Source: Oscillospiraceae bacterium
GTDB lineage: Bacteria; Bacillota; Clostridia; Oscillospirales; Acutalibacteraceae
Length of the DNA: 57,885 bases
Direction: 5' to 3'
Assembly (NCBI GenBank): GCA_015066245.1
Contig: SVOS01000008.1
Location: forward strand, 1 to 57,885
Every line of letters starts with the position of its first letter. The stretch's first letter is position 1. A program made the position numbers and the translations under genes. Shown here piece after piece: positions 1 to 9,370 of the stretch. The notes below the pieces were generated by a model. The model saw nothing but the letters and a program-made list of their open reading frames with translations. It did no database searches and had not been told where the DNA came from.

Positions 1-1
1 C

Positions 2-295
2 ATGCCCCTCGGTGCTAAGGTAACACTCAGAAGCGAGAGAATGTACGAGTTTCTTGACAGATTCTTCAACGTTGCTCTCCCCAGAGTTAGAGACTTCAGA
101 GGTATCAACCCCAACTCTTTCGACGGCCGTGGTAACTACAGCATGGGTCTCAAAGAGCAGTTGATCTTCCCTGAAATCGAGTACGATAAGATCGACAAGA
201 TCCGCGGTATGGACATTTGCTTTGTTACAACCGCTAAGACAGACGAAGAAGCCAGAGAGTTACTTACTCTTATGGGCGCTCCGTTTTCTAAGTAA
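2..295 (+). CDS. rplE: 50S ribosomal protein L5 (C-terminal part, cut by window edge)
   Basis: This is the carboxy-terminal half of ribosomal protein L5, which binds 5S rRNA in the central protuberance of the large subunit. The reading frame is open from the first bases of the window. The segment has the family's late motifs ([15 protein letters not shown] near the start, [18 protein letters not shown], and the end [16 protein letters not shown]). About 80 residues of the normal ~180 lie upstream of the window. It is followed 12 nt later by rpsZ, the usual order in the spc operon. Confidence 0.96.
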   Translation: MPLGAKVTLRSERMYEFLDRFFNVALPRVRDFRGINPNSFDGRGNYSMGLKEQLIFPEIEYDKIDKIRGMDICFVTTAKTDEEARELLTLMGAPFSK

Positions 296-307
296 GGAGG
301 GATAATT

Positions 308-493
308 GTGGCTAAGACTTCTATGAAAATCAAACAGAGCAGAGTGCAGAAGTTCTCTACAAGAGAGTACAACAGATGCAAGATCTGCGGTAGACCACAT
401 GCCTACCTCCGTAAGTTCGGTATTTGCCGTATTTGCTTCCGTGAGCTTGCTTACAAAGGCGAGATTCCCGGTGTAAAGAAAGCAAGCTGGTAA
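308..493 (+). CDS. rpsZ: 30S ribosomal protein S14, zinc-binding type Z
   Basis: This 61-residue protein is the short, zinc-containing form of S14, part of the 30S head. Two CxxC pairs are visible (CKIC near residue 24 and CRIC near 39), the signature of the C+ type. It starts with GTG at 308, preceded by AAGGAGGG that overlaps the end of the L5 gene. The length is normal for the type Z family. A zinc-free S14 paralogue is not present in this window. Confidence 0.97.
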   Translation: MAKTSMKIKQSRVQKFSTREYNRCKICGRPHAYLRKFGICRICFRELAYKGEIPGVKKASW

Positions 494-517
494 TTCATCA
501 AAGGAGGATAAATAAGC

Positions 518-916
518 ATGCAGATTACAGATACAATTGCTGATCTTCTTACAAGAATTCGTAACGCAAGTTCAGCTCATCATGCAACAGTTGATATTCC
601 TGCATCAAACATGAAGAAGGCTATTTGCCAGATTCTCCTTGATGAAGGCTATATCAAGAGCTACACAGTAGCAGAAGATAACAAGCAGGGCGTTATCACA
701 GTTGTACTTAAGTACGGCGAGGGCAAAATGCCCGCAATCACAGGACTCCGTCGTGTGTCCAAGCCCGGCCTGCGTATTTACGCAGACGTTGAGAATCTCC
801 CCAAGGTTATGAAGGGCCTTGGTATCGCTATCGTTTCTACATCCAAGGGCATTATGACAGACCGTGAGGCTCGTAAGGCTCATGTAGGCGGCGAGGTTCT
901 CGCATTTATTTGGTAA
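518..916 (+). CDS. rpsH: 30S ribosomal protein S8
   Basis: S8 binds helix 21 of 16S rRNA and in many bacteria its target-like site in the spc mRNA mediates autoregulation. The 132-residue product has the family start ([17 protein letters not shown]) and the conserved C-terminal [31 protein letters not shown] precedes the ATG with good spacing. It sits between rpsZ and rplF, as is standard. Nothing unusual was seen. Confidence 0.97.
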   Translation: MQITDTIADLLTRIRNASSAHHATVDIPASNMKKAICQILLDEGYIKSYTVAEDNKQGVITVVLKYGEGKMPAITGLRRVSKPGLRIYADVENLPKVMKGLGIAIVSTSKGIMTDREARKAHVGGEVLAFIW

Positions 917-930
917 TAGGAGGTGCGAAG

Positions 931-1470
931 ATGTCTCGAATTGGAAGAAAACCTATAAATATTCCCGCCGGTGTCGAAGCTAAATTCGAAAACGGCGTTA
1001 TGACTGTTAAGGGTGCTAAGGGTACACTTACTCAGAATATTCACCCCAACATGACAGTTGAGATCGACGGTGCAGTTATTACTGTTACTCGTCCTAATGA
1101 CAACAAAGAGAACCGTTCACTTCACGGTCTCACAAGAACACTTATCTCTAACATGATCATCGGCGTATCCGAGGGCTTCAAGAAGGAGCTCGAAGTTAAC
1201 GGTGTTGGTTACCGTGTACAGAAGCAGGGCAAGGATCTCGTTATGAACCTTGGCTACTCTCATCAGGTAATTGTATCCGATAACGAGGATATCACTATTG
1301 AGGCTCCCGGTCCCAATAAGATCATCATCAACGGCATCGACAAGCAGAAGGTTGGTCAGTTTGCTGCTGAAGTACGTGCAAAGCGTCCCCCCGAGCCTTA
1401 TAAGGGTAAGGGCATCAAGTATGTTGACGAAGTTATCCGCCGCAAGGAAGGCAAAACCGGTAAGAAATAA
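931..1470 (+). CDS. rplF: 50S ribosomal protein L6
   Basis: L6 lies near the base of the L7/L12 stalk and contacts the sarcin-ricin loop. The protein begins MSRIGRKPINIPAGV and ends in the conserved PEPYKGKGIKY block. The ATG at 931 is chosen because TAGGAGGTG lies 7 to 14 nt upstream; an in-frame GTG-type start at 910 would overlap rpsH and lacks a ribosome-binding site. The 179-residue length is typical. Confidence 0.96.
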   Translation: MSRIGRKPINIPAGVEAKFENGVMTVKGAKGTLTQNIHPNMTVEIDGAVITVTRPNDNKENRSLHGLTRTLISNMIIGVSEGFKKELEVNGVGYRVQKQGKDLVMNLGYSHQVIVSDNEDITIEAPGPNKIIINGIDKQKVGQFAAEVRAKRPPEPYKGKGIKYVDEVIRRKEGKTGKK

Positions 1471-1488
1471 TTTAAGGAGTGAACAAGA

Positions 1489-1848
1489 ATGGTTACTAAG
1501 ACCGATAGAAAAATCGCCCGCGTTAAGAGACATAAGAGAGTACGCGGTAAGGTTAGCGGTACACCCGCATGCCCCCGTCTTTGTGTATATCGCTCCACAA
1601 ATAACATCTACGCTCAGATTATTGATGACGTAAACGGTGTTACACTGGTTTCAGCATCCTCACTTGACAAAGCTATTGAGGGTAATGGCGGTAACAAAGA
1701 AGCTGCTAAGGCAGTTGGCAAACTCGTTGCTGAGAGAGCAAAAGAAAAGAATATCGTTGATGTTGTATTCGACAGAGGCGGTAACATTTATCACGGCCGT
1801 GTTAAGGAATTGGCCGAAGGCGCTCGTGAGAGCGGCCTCAATTTCTAA
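1489..1848 (+). CDS. rplR: 50S ribosomal protein L18
   Basis: L18 binds 5S rRNA together with L5. The 119-residue product carries the family's [20 protein letters not shown] segment and the C-terminal [24 protein letters not shown] motif. The ATG is preceded by AAGGAG. It lies 18 nt after rplF and 18 nt before rpsE, in the normal spc order. Confidence 0.97.
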   Translation: MVTKTDRKIARVKRHKRVRGKVSGTPACPRLCVYRSTNNIYAQIIDDVNGVTLVSASSLDKAIEGNGGNKEAAKAVGKLVAERAKEKNIVDVVFDRGGNIYHGRVKELAEGARESGLNF

Positions 1849-1866
1849 GGAAGGGGAGGAATTACT

Positions 1867-2367
1867 TTGGCTAACATTATTGACGCAGCTACAATGGAGC
1901 TCACAGAGCGCGTAGTAGCTATTAACCGTGTATCTAAGACCGTAAAGGGCGGTCGTATCTACAAGTTTGCAGCACTCGTTGTTGTAGGCGACGGTAACGG
2001 AACAATCGGTTTCGGTATCGGTAAAGCAGGCGAAGTTCCCGATGCTATCCGCAAGGGTATCGAGGATGCAAAGAAGAACCTCGTTAAAATCGCTTTAAGA
2101 GGTACAACAATTCCTCACGAAGTAATCGGTGCTTACGGCGCTGGCAGAGTATTACTCAAGCCCGCTGCTCCCGGTACCGGTGTTATCGCTGGCGGCGCAG
2201 TACGTGCTGTTGTTGAGACAGCAGGTATCAAGGATATCAGAACAAAGGCTCTTCGTTCTAACAATCCTTGCAACGTTGTTCGTGCTACATTCCAGGGTCT
2301 TATGTCCTTAAGAACAGCAGAAGAAGTTGCTGCAGTTCGTGGCAAGTCCGTTAAGGAAATTCTGTAA
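1867..2367 (+). CDS. rpsE: 30S ribosomal protein S5
   Basis: S5 takes part in decoding fidelity and mRNA helicase activity at the 30S entry tunnel. The product has the double-stranded RNA binding S5 domain ([17 protein letters not shown] near residue 14) and the glycine-rich [20 protein letters not shown] segment. Translation starts at TTG 1867 behind AAGGGGAGG; there is no nearer ATG in frame before the conserved domain. Length, 166 residues, is typical. Confidence 0.96.
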   Translation: MANIIDAATMELTERVVAINRVSKTVKGGRIYKFAALVVVGDGNGTIGFGIGKAGEVPDAIRKGIEDAKKNLVKIALRGTTIPHEVIGAYGAGRVLLKPAAPGTGVIAGGAVRAVVETAGIKDIRTKALRSNNPCNVVRATFQGLMSLRTAEEVAAVRGKSVKEIL

Positions 2368-2379
2368 GGAGGCTGCAAT

Positions 2380-2547
2380 ATGAAAATCAAGTTAGTTAAG
2401 AGCCTTATCGGTTCTAAGAAAGATCAGATTGCAACCGCTTACGCTCTTGGTTTGAAGAAGATCGGTGATGTTACAGAGCAGCCCGATAACGCTTCTACAA
2501 AGGGTAAGGTAGCAAAGATTATCCACCTCATTGAGGTTGAAGCTTAA
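2380..2547 (+). CDS. rpmD: 50S ribosomal protein L30
   Basis: This short gene encodes 55 residues starting [16 protein letters not shown] and ending [13 protein letters not shown], the canonical bacterial L30 form. AAGGAGG lies just upstream of the ATG and overlaps the end of rpsE. L30 is a peripheral 50S protein and is placed between S5 and L15, as expected. No anomaly was seen. Confidence 0.95.
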   Translation: MKIKLVKSLIGSKKDQIATAYALGLKKIGDVTEQPDNASTKGKVAKIIHLIEVEA

Positions 2548-2564
2548 AAGGAGGTGCGAGAAAA

Positions 2565-3005
2565 ATGAAACTTTACGAACTTTCTCCTGTTGAGGGCTCC
2601 AAAAAGGCTGCAAGAAGAATCGGTAGAGGTCACGGCTCAGGCTGGGGCAAAACTTCCGGTAAAGGTCACAAGGGCCAGAAGGCAAGAGCAGGCCGCGGTA
2701 TGAGAGTAGGCTTCGAAGGTGGTCAGATGCCCCTTCAGAGACGTCTTCCCAAGCGTGGTTTCAACAATATTTTTGCTAAGAATATCGTATCCGTAAATGT
2801 AGGCACACTCGAGAAATTTGAAAACGGTGCAGTTGTTACAGTTGCTTCTTTAGTTGAGGCTGGCATCATCAAAAATTCTTTTGACGGTGTTAAGATTCTC
2901 GGCAACGGTAATCTTACAAAGAATCTCACAGTTCAGGTTTCTGCTTTTTCTGAGTCTGCTAAGGCTAAAATCGAGGCCGCAGGCGGAAAGGCAGAGGTGA
3001 TCTAA
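2565..3005 (+). CDS. rplO: 50S ribosomal protein L15
   Basis: L15 is an assembly protein of the 50S subunit with a basic glycine-rich N-terminal extension. The 146-residue product begins [20 protein letters not shown] and contains the [20 protein letters not shown] stretch that threads into 23S rRNA. AAAGGAGGTG precedes the ATG. Its TAA at 3003 to 3005 abuts the TTG start of secY with no intervening base, implying translational coupling. Confidence 0.97.
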   Translation: MKLYELSPVEGSKKAARRIGRGHGSGWGKTSGKGHKGQKARAGRGMRVGFEGGQMPLQRRLPKRGFNNIFAKNIVSVNVGTLEKFENGAVVTVASLVEAGIIKNSFDGVKILGNGNLTKNLTVQVSAFSESAKAKIEAAGGKAEVI

Positions 3006-4304
3006 TTGTTTAAGACAATTAAGAACGCATGGTCTATCCCCGATTTAAGAAAGAAGATTATCTTCACACTTCTTATAATCGTAATCTTCAGAATTGGTTC
3101 AGTTATTCCTGTTCCTTTTCTTGACATGACTGCACTCAGCAGCTTGTTCCAGTTTAATGGCGATGCTTCCAACTCTATTTTCGCATACCTCAACACAATG
3201 TCCGGTGGTGCTTTTGGTAACGCCACTATCTTTGCGATGGGTATCACACCTTACATCAACAGCTCCATTATCATGCAGCTTTTGTGTGTAGCTATTCCTT
3301 CTCTTGAGAGAATGTCAAAAGAAGGCGAAGATGGCAGAAAGAAAATCGCTACAATCACACGTTATTTAACAGTAGTTCTTGGTCTTATCCAGGGTACAGC
3401 TTACTTCTTCTACCTCAACGGTATGCATATTGTTACTGATGATGTAGCAACATGGTTTGCAGCTATTGTTATTATCCTTATCTTCACTGCAGGTACAGCA
3501 TTCATGATGTGGCTCGGTGAGCAGATCAACACAAAGGGTATCGGTAATGGTATCTCCATCCTTCTTTTTGCAGGTATCGTTGCTCGTCTTCCCGTTACAA
3601 TCTACTCACTCATCACATACTGGTCTTATGCACAGATAGGCTTTACACAGTTCTATTTCCTCGTTCCTGCATTCGTTCTTCTCTTCTTCATCGTTATTTG
3701 GGTTATCAACTTCATGCAGGATGCAGAAAGAAGAATCCCCATCCAGTATGCAAAGAGAGTTGTTGGCAGAAAGATGTACGGCGGCCAGTCAAGCCACATG
3801 CCTATCAAGGTAGCTCTTGGCGGTGTTATGCCTGTTATCTTCGCTACATCTATCCTCTCAATCCCCAGCACAATCATGGCTTTCTTAAAGCCCACTGATG
3901 GCTTCTACCAGTTCCTCATCTGGCTCAGCCCCAGCAAGTGGCCCTACATTGTAATTGAGTTCTTACTGGTACTTGCATTTGCATACTTCTATACTCAGAT
4001 TCAGTATAATCCTGTGGAGATGGCCAATAATCTCAAGCAGAACAACGGCACAATCCCCGGCATTCGTCCCGGTCAGCCCACTGCTGAGTTCATCCGCAAG
4101 ATTCTGTCCAGAATCACCTTAATCGGTGCATTATTCCTTTCCTTCATCGCTATTGTACCTTCCATTTTCACAATGGCTGCAGGTATGAACGATCTCTCAA
4201 TGGGCGGTACTTCCGTAATCATTATGGTTGGTGTTGCAATTGAGACAGTTAAGCAGATGGAGAGCCAGATGATGATGCGTCATTACAGAGGTTTTCTTGA
4301 CTAA
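3006..4304 (+). CDS. secY: Sec translocase channel subunit SecY
   Basis: SecY forms the protein-conducting channel for secreted and membrane proteins, with SecE/SecG and the motor SecA. The 432-residue protein begins MFKTIKNAWSIPDLRKKI, contains the plug-region GITPYINSSIIMQL motif near residue 80 and the C-terminal RHYRGFLD, and has about ten hydrophobic segments. It starts at TTG 3006 immediately after the rplO stop; the match of the first residues to the family supports this start, and AGAGGTGA lies inside the end of rplO. Confidence 0.97.
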   Translation: MFKTIKNAWSIPDLRKKIIFTLLIIVIFRIGSVIPVPFLDMTALSSLFQFNGDASNSIFAYLNTMSGGAFGNATIFAMGITPYINSSIIMQLLCVAIPSLERMSKEGEDGRKKIATITRYLTVVLGLIQGTAYFFYLNGMHIVTDDVATWFAAIVIILIFTAGTAFMMWLGEQINTKGIGNGISILLFAGIVARLPVTIYSLITYWSYAQIGFTQFYFLVPAFVLLFFIVIWVINFMQDAERRIPIQYAKRVVGRKMYGGQSSHMPIKVALGGVMPVIFATSILSIPSTIMAFLKPTDGFYQFLIWLSPSKWPYIVIEFLLVLAFAYFYTQIQYNPVEMANNLKQNNGTIPGIRPGQPTAEFIRKILSRITLIGALFLSFIAIVPSIFTMAAGMNDLSMGGTSVIIMVGVAIETVKQMESQMMMRHYRGFLD

Positions 4305-4327
4305 TTAACCGCAAGGAGGATTATATA

Positions 4328-4960
4328 ATGAATATTATTCTCTTAGGTGCTCCCGGTGCCGGCAAAGGCACACAGGCAGCAGTAATCTGCGAGCATCTTT
4401 CAATTCCCACAATCTCTACTGGTAATATTATCAGAGAGGCACTGAAAAACGGCACAGAGATGGGACTTAAGGCCAAGTCCTTTATGGACAGCGGAAAGCT
4501 TGTTCCCGATGAGGTTGTAATCGGCATCATCGAGGAAAGACTTCAGAATGACGACTGCAAGTCAGGCTTCATTCTTGACGGCTTCCCCAGAACCATTCCT
4601 CAGGCCGAGGCTCTGGATAAAATGGGCATCGTAATCGACAAAGCGATTTCTATTGAAGTTGCTGATGAGGTTATCGCTTCCAGACTTTCCGGACGCCGTG
4701 TTTGCGAAAAGTGCGGCAGACCCTATCACATCGTGGACCTTAAGCCCCGTGTAGAAGGCGTTTGCGACGATTGCGCAGGCACCCTTGTTCAGCGCAAGGA
4801 CGATCACATTGATACCATTAAGGCACGTCTCGAAATCTATCACAACGAGACAGAGCCCCTGAAGGACTACTATCAGGCTCAGGGCAAGCTCTTTATCGTT
4901 GAAGGTCAGGACAAGGTAGAAGATACCACTGCCCTTACCTTAAAGGCATTAGAGGCATAA
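4328..4960 (+). CDS. adk: Adenylate kinase, zinc-lid form
   Basis: Adenylate kinase interconverts ATP + AMP and 2 ADP in the cytoplasm. The 210-residue protein has the N-terminal P-loop GAPGAGKGTQ at residues 7 to 16, the AMP-binding DGFPRT motif near residue 84, and a LID with two CxxC pairs (CEKC ... CDDC), so the lid likely binds zinc as in other Gram-positives. AAGGAGG precedes the ATG. It follows secY by 23 nt and precedes map by 4 nt, standard spc-alpha organisation. Confidence 0.98.
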   Translation: MNIILLGAPGAGKGTQAAVICEHLSIPTISTGNIIREALKNGTEMGLKAKSFMDSGKLVPDEVVIGIIEERLQNDDCKSGFILDGFPRTIPQAEALDKMGIVIDKAISIEVADEVIASRLSGRRVCEKCGRPYHIVDLKPRVEGVCDDCAGTLVQRKDDHIDTIKARLEIYHNETEPLKDYYQAQGKLFIVEGQDKVEDTTALTLKALEA

Positions 4961-4964
4961 GCTG

Positions 4965-5732
4965 ATGATAGTAATCAAGTCTGCACGCGAGCTTAAAGCC
5001 ATGGAGCTCGCGTGCAGGATATCTGCAAATGTGCTGAAGCTTGCAGGTACAATGGTTGAGCCCGGTGTAACAACCTTCGAAATCGACCAGAATATCCGCA
5101 AATATATCGAGAAACAGGGCGCTAAGCCTTCTTTCCTCGGTTATGGCGACTTTCCCGCAAGCTCCTGCATTTCTGTAAATAACGTGGTTATCCATGGCAT
5201 ACCTTCTAAGAACTGTATTCTCAAAGCCGGTGACATAGTCTCGATTGATGTCGGTGCTTTTATCGACGGATTTCACGGTGATAACGCCTACACATTCCCC
5301 TGCGGAGATGTAAGCGATGAAGCCAAGAGACTTATGGATGCCACAAGAGAGTCGCTTTATGAGGGAATAAAAGCGGCAAAAGCAGGTGGTCGCGTAGGCG
5401 ACATTTCCCATGCGGTTCAGAAGTATGTCGAAGATCGCAGTTACTCGGTGGTACGAGATTTTGTCGGCCACGGCGTAGGTGCGAATTTACACGAAGAACC
5501 CAGCGTACCTAATTTCGGTACTCCCGGCAGGGGACCGAGACTTATTCCCGGTATGACTATTGCCATTGAACCTATGGTCAATATGGGCGATTACAAGGTT
5601 AAGGTGCTTAATGACGACTGGACAACAGTTACAGTTGACGGAAAGCTCAGTGCTCATTACGAGCATACAATAGCCATCACGCCCGACGGCCCCAAGATTT
5701 TGACTGTTGCAGACAGCGAGGTACATTTATGA
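4965..5732 (+). CDS. map: Type I methionine aminopeptidase
   Basis: This metalloenzyme removes the initiator methionine from nascent proteins. The 255-residue product shows the pita-bread fold ligands: SIDVGAFIDGFHGDNA (two Asp), GHGVGANLHEEP (His), AIEPMVNMG (Glu) and AHYEHTIAI (Glu). There is no N-terminal zinc-finger extension, so it is the short type Ia form. Its TGA overlaps the ATG of the next gene in ATGA, indicating coupled translation. Confidence 0.97.
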   Translation: MIVIKSARELKAMELACRISANVLKLAGTMVEPGVTTFEIDQNIRKYIEKQGAKPSFLGYGDFPASSCISVNNVVIHGIPSKNCILKAGDIVSIDVGAFIDGFHGDNAYTFPCGDVSDEAKRLMDATRESLYEGIKAAKAGGRVGDISHAVQKYVEDRSYSVVRDFVGHGVGANLHEEPSVPNFGTPGRGPRLIPGMTIAIEPMVNMGDYKVKVLNDDWTTVTVDGKLSAHYEHTIAITPDGPKILTVADSEVHL

Positions 5733-5965
5733 TACCTGTCGGTACAATAGTCAAAGCAAAAAGCGGCCGTGACAAAGAAGGCTTCTTTGTAGTTGTAAAA
5801 TGTGAAGATAAGTGGGTGTTTATCGCTGACGGAAAACGCCGCAAGGTGCAGAATCCCAAGAAGAAAAATCCCATTCATCTCGCTCTTACAAACACAGTTT
5901 TGTCCGATTCAATGGACACTAACCGCAACATAAGAAAAGCCCTGAGAGATTTCAGGGAGGATTAA
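5729..5965 (+). CDS. KOW-domain RNA-binding protein (L14e-like)
   Basis: A 78-residue basic protein with a KOW-like start ([22 protein letters not shown]) and a lysine-rich [17 protein letters not shown] segment. Small KOW proteins resembling archaeal/eukaryotic L14e are commonly found between map and infA in Clostridia; a ribosome- or RNA-associated role is inferred from this position and charge, not demonstrated. The ATG overlaps the map stop by 4 nt. Confidence 0.85.
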   Translation: MIPVGTIVKAKSGRDKEGFFVVVKCEDKWVFIADGKRRKVQNPKKKNPIHLALTNTVLSDSMDTNRNIRKALRDFRED

Positions 5966-5982
5966 TTTTCGGAGGTTATCCT

Positions 5983-6201
5983 ATGTCAAAGCAGGATGTT
6001 ATTGAAATAGAAGGTACAGTTGTCGATGCTCTCCCTAACGCACAGTTTACTGTAGAGCTTCCTAACGGCCACAAGATTCTGGCTGTTATTTCCGGCAAGC
6101 TGAGAATGAACTTCATCCGTATTCTTCCCGGTGATAAGGTAACGGTTGAGATGTCTCCCTATGACCTTACCCGTGGCAGAATTACATGGCGATCAAAGTA
6201 A
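5983..6201 (+). CDS. infA: Translation initiation factor IF-1
   Basis: IF-1 occupies the A site of the 30S subunit during initiation. The 72-residue product is a single OB-fold/S1 domain with the family's [36 protein letters not shown] and [14 protein letters not shown] segments. CGGAGG precedes the ATG. The location between the KOW protein and rpmJ is standard for Firmicutes. Confidence 0.98.
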   Translation: MSKQDVIEIEGTVVDALPNAQFTVELPNGHKILAVISGKLRMNFIRILPGDKVTVEMSPYDLTRGRITWRSK

Positions 6202-6245
6202 GAATTAAAATATTTACCTAACTCTAAGAAAGGAATGATTAACTA

Positions 6246-6359
6246 ATGAAAGTCAGACCTTCAGTAAAGAAAATCTGCGAAAAGTGCAAGGTTATCAAGA
6301 GAAAAGGCAGAATTATGGTTATCTGCGAGAACCCCAAGCACAAGCAGAGACAGGGCTAA
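6246..6359 (+). CDS. rpmJ: 50S ribosomal protein L36 (zinc-binding form)
   Basis: This 37-residue protein begins [17 protein letters not shown] and carries the C-x2-C, C and H zinc ligands ([18 protein letters not shown]) of the C+ form. L36 is the smallest 50S protein. AAAGGA lies upstream of the ATG at 6246. It is at its conserved place upstream of rpsM. Confidence 0.96.
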   Translation: MKVRPSVKKICEKCKVIKRKGRIMVICENPKHKQRQG

Positions 6360-6443
6360 TTTTAATTATTAGCAAAGTCTTTACCAATTGCAGAAAATCT
6401 GCAAAAATTTGAATTTTAAGCATTTTATGGAGGTGCAAACAAT

Positions 6444-6812
6444 ATGGCTCGTATAGCAGGTGTTGACTTGCCCAGAGACAAAAGAATCGAAATCGGTTTG
6501 ACCTATATCTACGGTATTGGTAGAAAGACCGCTAACGATATCCTCGCATCCACAGGTGTTGATCCTGACATTCGTGTTAGAGATCTTACAGAGGACGACA
6601 TTTCAAAACTCAGAGAGTATATTGACCACAACTGCCGCGTAGAAGGTGACCTTCGTCGTGACGTTGCTTTTGACATTAAGAGACTTATCGAAATTGGCTG
6701 TTACCGTGGTGTTCGCCACAGAAAGGGTCTTCCCGTAAGAGGTCAGCGTTCCAAGACAAACGCTCGTACTCGTAAGGGCCCCAGAAAGACAATGGCCAAT
6801 AAGAAGAAGTAA
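6444..6812 (+). CDS. rpsM: 30S ribosomal protein S13
   Basis: S13 contacts the P-site tRNA and the 50S subunit through intersubunit bridges. The 122-residue product begins [21 protein letters not shown] and ends with the basic [19 protein letters not shown] tail that reaches the decoding centre. ATGGAGGTG precedes the ATG. The 84 nt between rpmJ and rpsM is A/T-rich and contains no recognisable terminator. Confidence 0.97.
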   Translation: MARIAGVDLPRDKRIEIGLTYIYGIGRKTANDILASTGVDPDIRVRDLTEDDISKLREYIDHNCRVEGDLRRDVAFDIKRLIEIGCYRGVRHRKGLPVRGQRSKTNARTRKGPRKTMANKKK

Positions 6813-6826
6813 GGAGGAGAAAGCAA

Positions 6827-7228
6827 ATGGCAGCAAAAGCTACAACTAAAAAGACTGTACGCCGTCGCCGTGAGAGAAAGAATATCGAGAAGGGCGCAGC
6901 TCACATTCAGTCTACTTTTAACAATACAATTGTTACTATCTCCGATGTTCACGGTAATGCAATTTCTTGGGCAAGCGCCGGCGAGCTCGGCTTCAGAGGC
7001 TCAAGAAAGTCCACTCCCTTCGCAGCACAGTCCGCTGCAGAGACAGCTGCTAAGGCAGCTATGGAGCATGGCCTCAAGTCCGTTGACGTTTACGTTAAGG
7101 GCCCCGGCCAGGGTCGTGAGGCAGCAATCCGTGCATTACAGACAGCAGGTCTCGAAGTTACAATGATCAAAGACGTAACTCCGATTCCCCACAACGGATG
7201 CCGTCCTCCCAAGAGAAGACGTGTATAA
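6827..7228 (+). CDS. rpsK: 30S ribosomal protein S11
   Basis: S11 forms part of the 30S platform near the E site. The 133-residue product has the conserved [23 protein letters not shown] segment and C-terminal [24 protein letters not shown] precedes the ATG by a few bases, overlapping nothing. The position after rpsM and before rpsD is standard for the alpha operon. Confidence 0.97.
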   Translation: MAAKATTKKTVRRRRERKNIEKGAAHIQSTFNNTIVTISDVHGNAISWASAGELGFRGSRKSTPFAAQSAAETAAKAAMEHGLKSVDVYVKGPGQGREAAIRALQTAGLEVTMIKDVTPIPHNGCRPPKRRRV

Positions 7229-7243
7229 TAGGAGGTAAAGAAT

Positions 7244-7846
7244 ATGGCAAAGAATATGCAGCCTATTGCTAAGCGTTGCAGAACACTTGGCATTTCCCCC
7301 GCTGTTATGGGTTACTCTAAGAAGACTTCTATCAAGAACCCCGGCGGTAATATGAGAAAGAAGAAGAGCGAATACTCAATGCAGCTTACAGAGAAGCAGA
7401 AGGTTAAGTTTATCTACGGCATTCTCGAGAAGCAGTTCAGAGCTTACTATGATAAGGCTGAGAAGGCAGAGGGTAAGACAGGTGAGGCTCTCCTCACAAT
7501 CATCGAGACAAGACTTGACAACGTTGTTTACAGACTCGGTCTTGCTGCTACAAGACGTGAGGCTCGTCAGCTTGTTAACCACGCTCACTTCACAGTAAAC
7601 GGTAAGAAAGTAAACATTCCTTCCTACCTTGTAAAGGTTGGAGATGTTATCGAAGTTAAGGAGAAGAGCCGTGCTACAACTCGTTTCAAGGCTATTGCTG
7701 ATGGCGAGAATGCATCTGTTCCTGCTCCCAAGTGGCTCCAGAAGGATGCAAACCTTCTCGGCGGTAAGGTAGTTGCAGCTCCTCAGAGAGACGATATCGA
7801 CTTCCCCGTAGAAGAGCATCTCATCGTTGAGTTGTACTCCAAGTAA
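7244..7846 (+). CDS. rpsD: 30S ribosomal protein S4
   Basis: S4 nucleates 30S assembly and in several bacteria represses the alpha operon translationally. The 200-residue product has the S4 N-terminal domain and an S4 RNA-binding domain near residues 90 to 150 (RLDNVVYRLGLAATRREARQ). No CxxC zinc motif is present near the N terminus, so it is the C- form. TAGGAGG precedes the ATG. A non-coding 72-nt spacer separates it from rpoA. Confidence 0.97.
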   Translation: MAKNMQPIAKRCRTLGISPAVMGYSKKTSIKNPGGNMRKKKSEYSMQLTEKQKVKFIYGILEKQFRAYYDKAEKAEGKTGEALLTIIETRLDNVVYRLGLAATRREARQLVNHAHFTVNGKKVNIPSYLVKVGDVIEVKEKSRATTRFKAIADGENASVPAPKWLQKDANLLGGKVVAAPQRDDIDFPVEEHLIVELYSK

Positions 7847-7918
7847 TCCGCGTGACTTTTTTTCGCAGGTTTACACACATCTCAGCAGGTTGCTGAAAAT
7901 GTTAAGGAGGAATATTGC

Positions 7919-8869
7919 ATGATAGAAATCGAAAAGCCCAGAATTAATGTTGACGAATTATCAGCTGACGGCAAATACGGCAGATTTGTTGTAGAGCCCT
8001 TAGAGCGCGGCTTTGGTAACACATTAGGTAACTCTTTAAGAAGAGTTCTGCTTTCCTCTTTAGAGGGTGTAGCAGTTAACTCCATTAAGATTGACGGTGT
8101 ACTCCATGAGTTTTCCACCATTCCCGGTGTAAAAGAGGATGTTACAGAAATCGTTCTTAACATGAAGAGCCTTGTTGCAAAGCTTAACAGCAACGGCCCC
8201 AAGACTGTAGAAATTGCAGTTGAGGGTCCCTGCGAAGTAACTGCCGACATGATTAAGTGCGACAGCGAGGTTGAGATTCTCACACCTGAGCTTCACATTG
8301 CAACTCTCGGCGAAGACGCAAAACTTAATATGGAAATCACACTGGACAAGGGCAGAGGTTACGTTCCTGCAGAGAAGAACAAAGCTCTCTCCGGCAACTC
8401 TGTAATCGGTGTCCTTCCTGTTGACTCCATTTACACACCTGTTCTTAAGGTGAACTTTACTGTTGACAACACTCGTGTTGGTCAGATTACTGACTATGAC
8501 AAGCTCACTCTTGACGTTTGGACAAACGGTGTTATCACAGCACAGGAAGCTGTATCTCTTGCAGCTAAGGTTATCTGCGAGCATCTTAATCTCTTTGTAG
8601 ACCTCTCTGACAGAGGAAGTCAGGAGATTATGGTTGTTAAGGAAGATAGCGGCAAGGAGAAAGTTCTTGAGATGACTATCGAAGAGCTGGATCTTTCCGT
8701 TCGTTCCTTCAACTGCTTAAAGCGTGCAGGTATCAACACTGTTGAGGACCTCATCAGCAAGTCTGAGGAAGACATGATGAAGGTTAGAAACCTCGGCAGA
8801 AAGTCCCTTGAGGAAGTTATGCAGAAGCTGGGTAGCCTCGGCTTCAGTCTTCACAGTGAGGACGAATAA
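7919..8869 (+). CDS. rpoA: RNA polymerase alpha subunit
   Basis: The alpha subunit dimerises to start RNA polymerase assembly, and its C-terminal domain contacts UP elements and activators. The 316-residue product contains the N-terminal dimerisation domain ([20 protein letters not shown] near residue 27) and the C-terminal helix-hairpin-helix domain ([16 protein letters not shown] and [11 protein letters not shown]). AAGGAGG precedes the ATG. It lies between rpsD and rplQ. Confidence 0.98.
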   Translation: MIEIEKPRINVDELSADGKYGRFVVEPLERGFGNTLGNSLRRVLLSSLEGVAVNSIKIDGVLHEFSTIPGVKEDVTEIVLNMKSLVAKLNSNGPKTVEIAVEGPCEVTADMIKCDSEVEILTPELHIATLGEDAKLNMEITLDKGRGYVPAEKNKALSGNSVIGVLPVDSIYTPVLKVNFTVDNTRVGQITDYDKLTLDVWTNGVITAQEAVSLAAKVICEHLNLFVDLSDRGSQEIMVVKEDSGKEKVLEMTIEELDLSVRSFNCLKRAGINTVEDLISKSEEDMMKVRNLGRKSLEEVMQKLGSLGFSLHSEDE

Positions 8870-8908
8870 ACCTTTACAATTACTACACTTAATAAGGAGT
8901 GAAATATA

Positions 8909-9250
8909 ATGCCCGGTACAAGAAAGTTAGGTAGAGCTACAGCTCACAGAACAGCAATGCTCAGAGCTATGGTTACTTTCCTTTTCGAGAACGGCAAAAT
9001 AGAGACAACTGTTACTCGTGCTAAAGAAGTTTCTTCATTAGCTGAGAAGATGATCACTATTGCTAAAGAGGATAATCTCCACAACAAGCGTATGGTTATG
9101 TCTTTTGTAACAAAAGAGGAAGTAACATACAAGCTCTTCAAGGAGATCGCACCCAAGTATAAGGATAGAAACGGTGGTTACACACGTATCACAAAGATCG
9201 GTCCCCGTCGCGGCGATGCAGCTGAGATGGCTATCATCGAGCTTATCTAA
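8909..9250 (+). CDS. rplQ: 50S ribosomal protein L17
   Basis: L17 is a peripheral 50S protein near the exit tunnel. The 113-residue product begins [19 protein letters not shown] and ends [16 protein letters not shown], both diagnostic. AAGGAGTG precedes the ATG. It is the last gene of the alpha operon here; a strong terminator follows at 9272. Confidence 0.97.
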   Translation: MPGTRKLGRATAHRTAMLRAMVTFLFENGKIETTVTRAKEVSSLAEKMITIAKEDNLHNKRMVMSFVTKEEVTYKLFKEIAPKYKDRNGGYTRITKIGPRRGDAAEMAIIELI

Positions 9251-9271
9251 GGTGTCAATTCAATAAATTAA

Positions 9272-9297
9272 GGGACGGCTTGACCGTCCCTTTTTTA
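9272..9297 (+). terminator. Rho-independent terminator of the ribosomal protein/rpoA operon
   Basis: A GGGACGG ... CCGTCCC stem with a 5-nt loop is followed directly by a run of six T. It lies 21 nt after the rplQ stop and ends the long spc-alpha transcription unit. Confidence 0.93.
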
Positions 9298-9310
9298 TTT
9301 GATATTACCA

Positions 9311-9339
9311 TTGACTTTTTTCTTATAAAGTGGCACAAT
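9311..9339 (+). promoter_or_regulatory. Candidate promoter of the lipoprotein gene at 9371
   Basis: TTGACT at 9311 to 9316 and CACAAT at 9334 to 9339 are separated by 17 bp, a plausible sigma-A promoter with a weak -10. It begins right after the rplQ terminator. Confidence 0.5.
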
Positions 9340-9370
9340 ATATAGGAAATTTGAGAAAGGTATGTGGAAT

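Noticed and set aside
4935..5471. Open frame of 178 codons on the minus strand
   Set aside because: It is a shadow of map; the sense strand has complete methionine aminopeptidase motifs.
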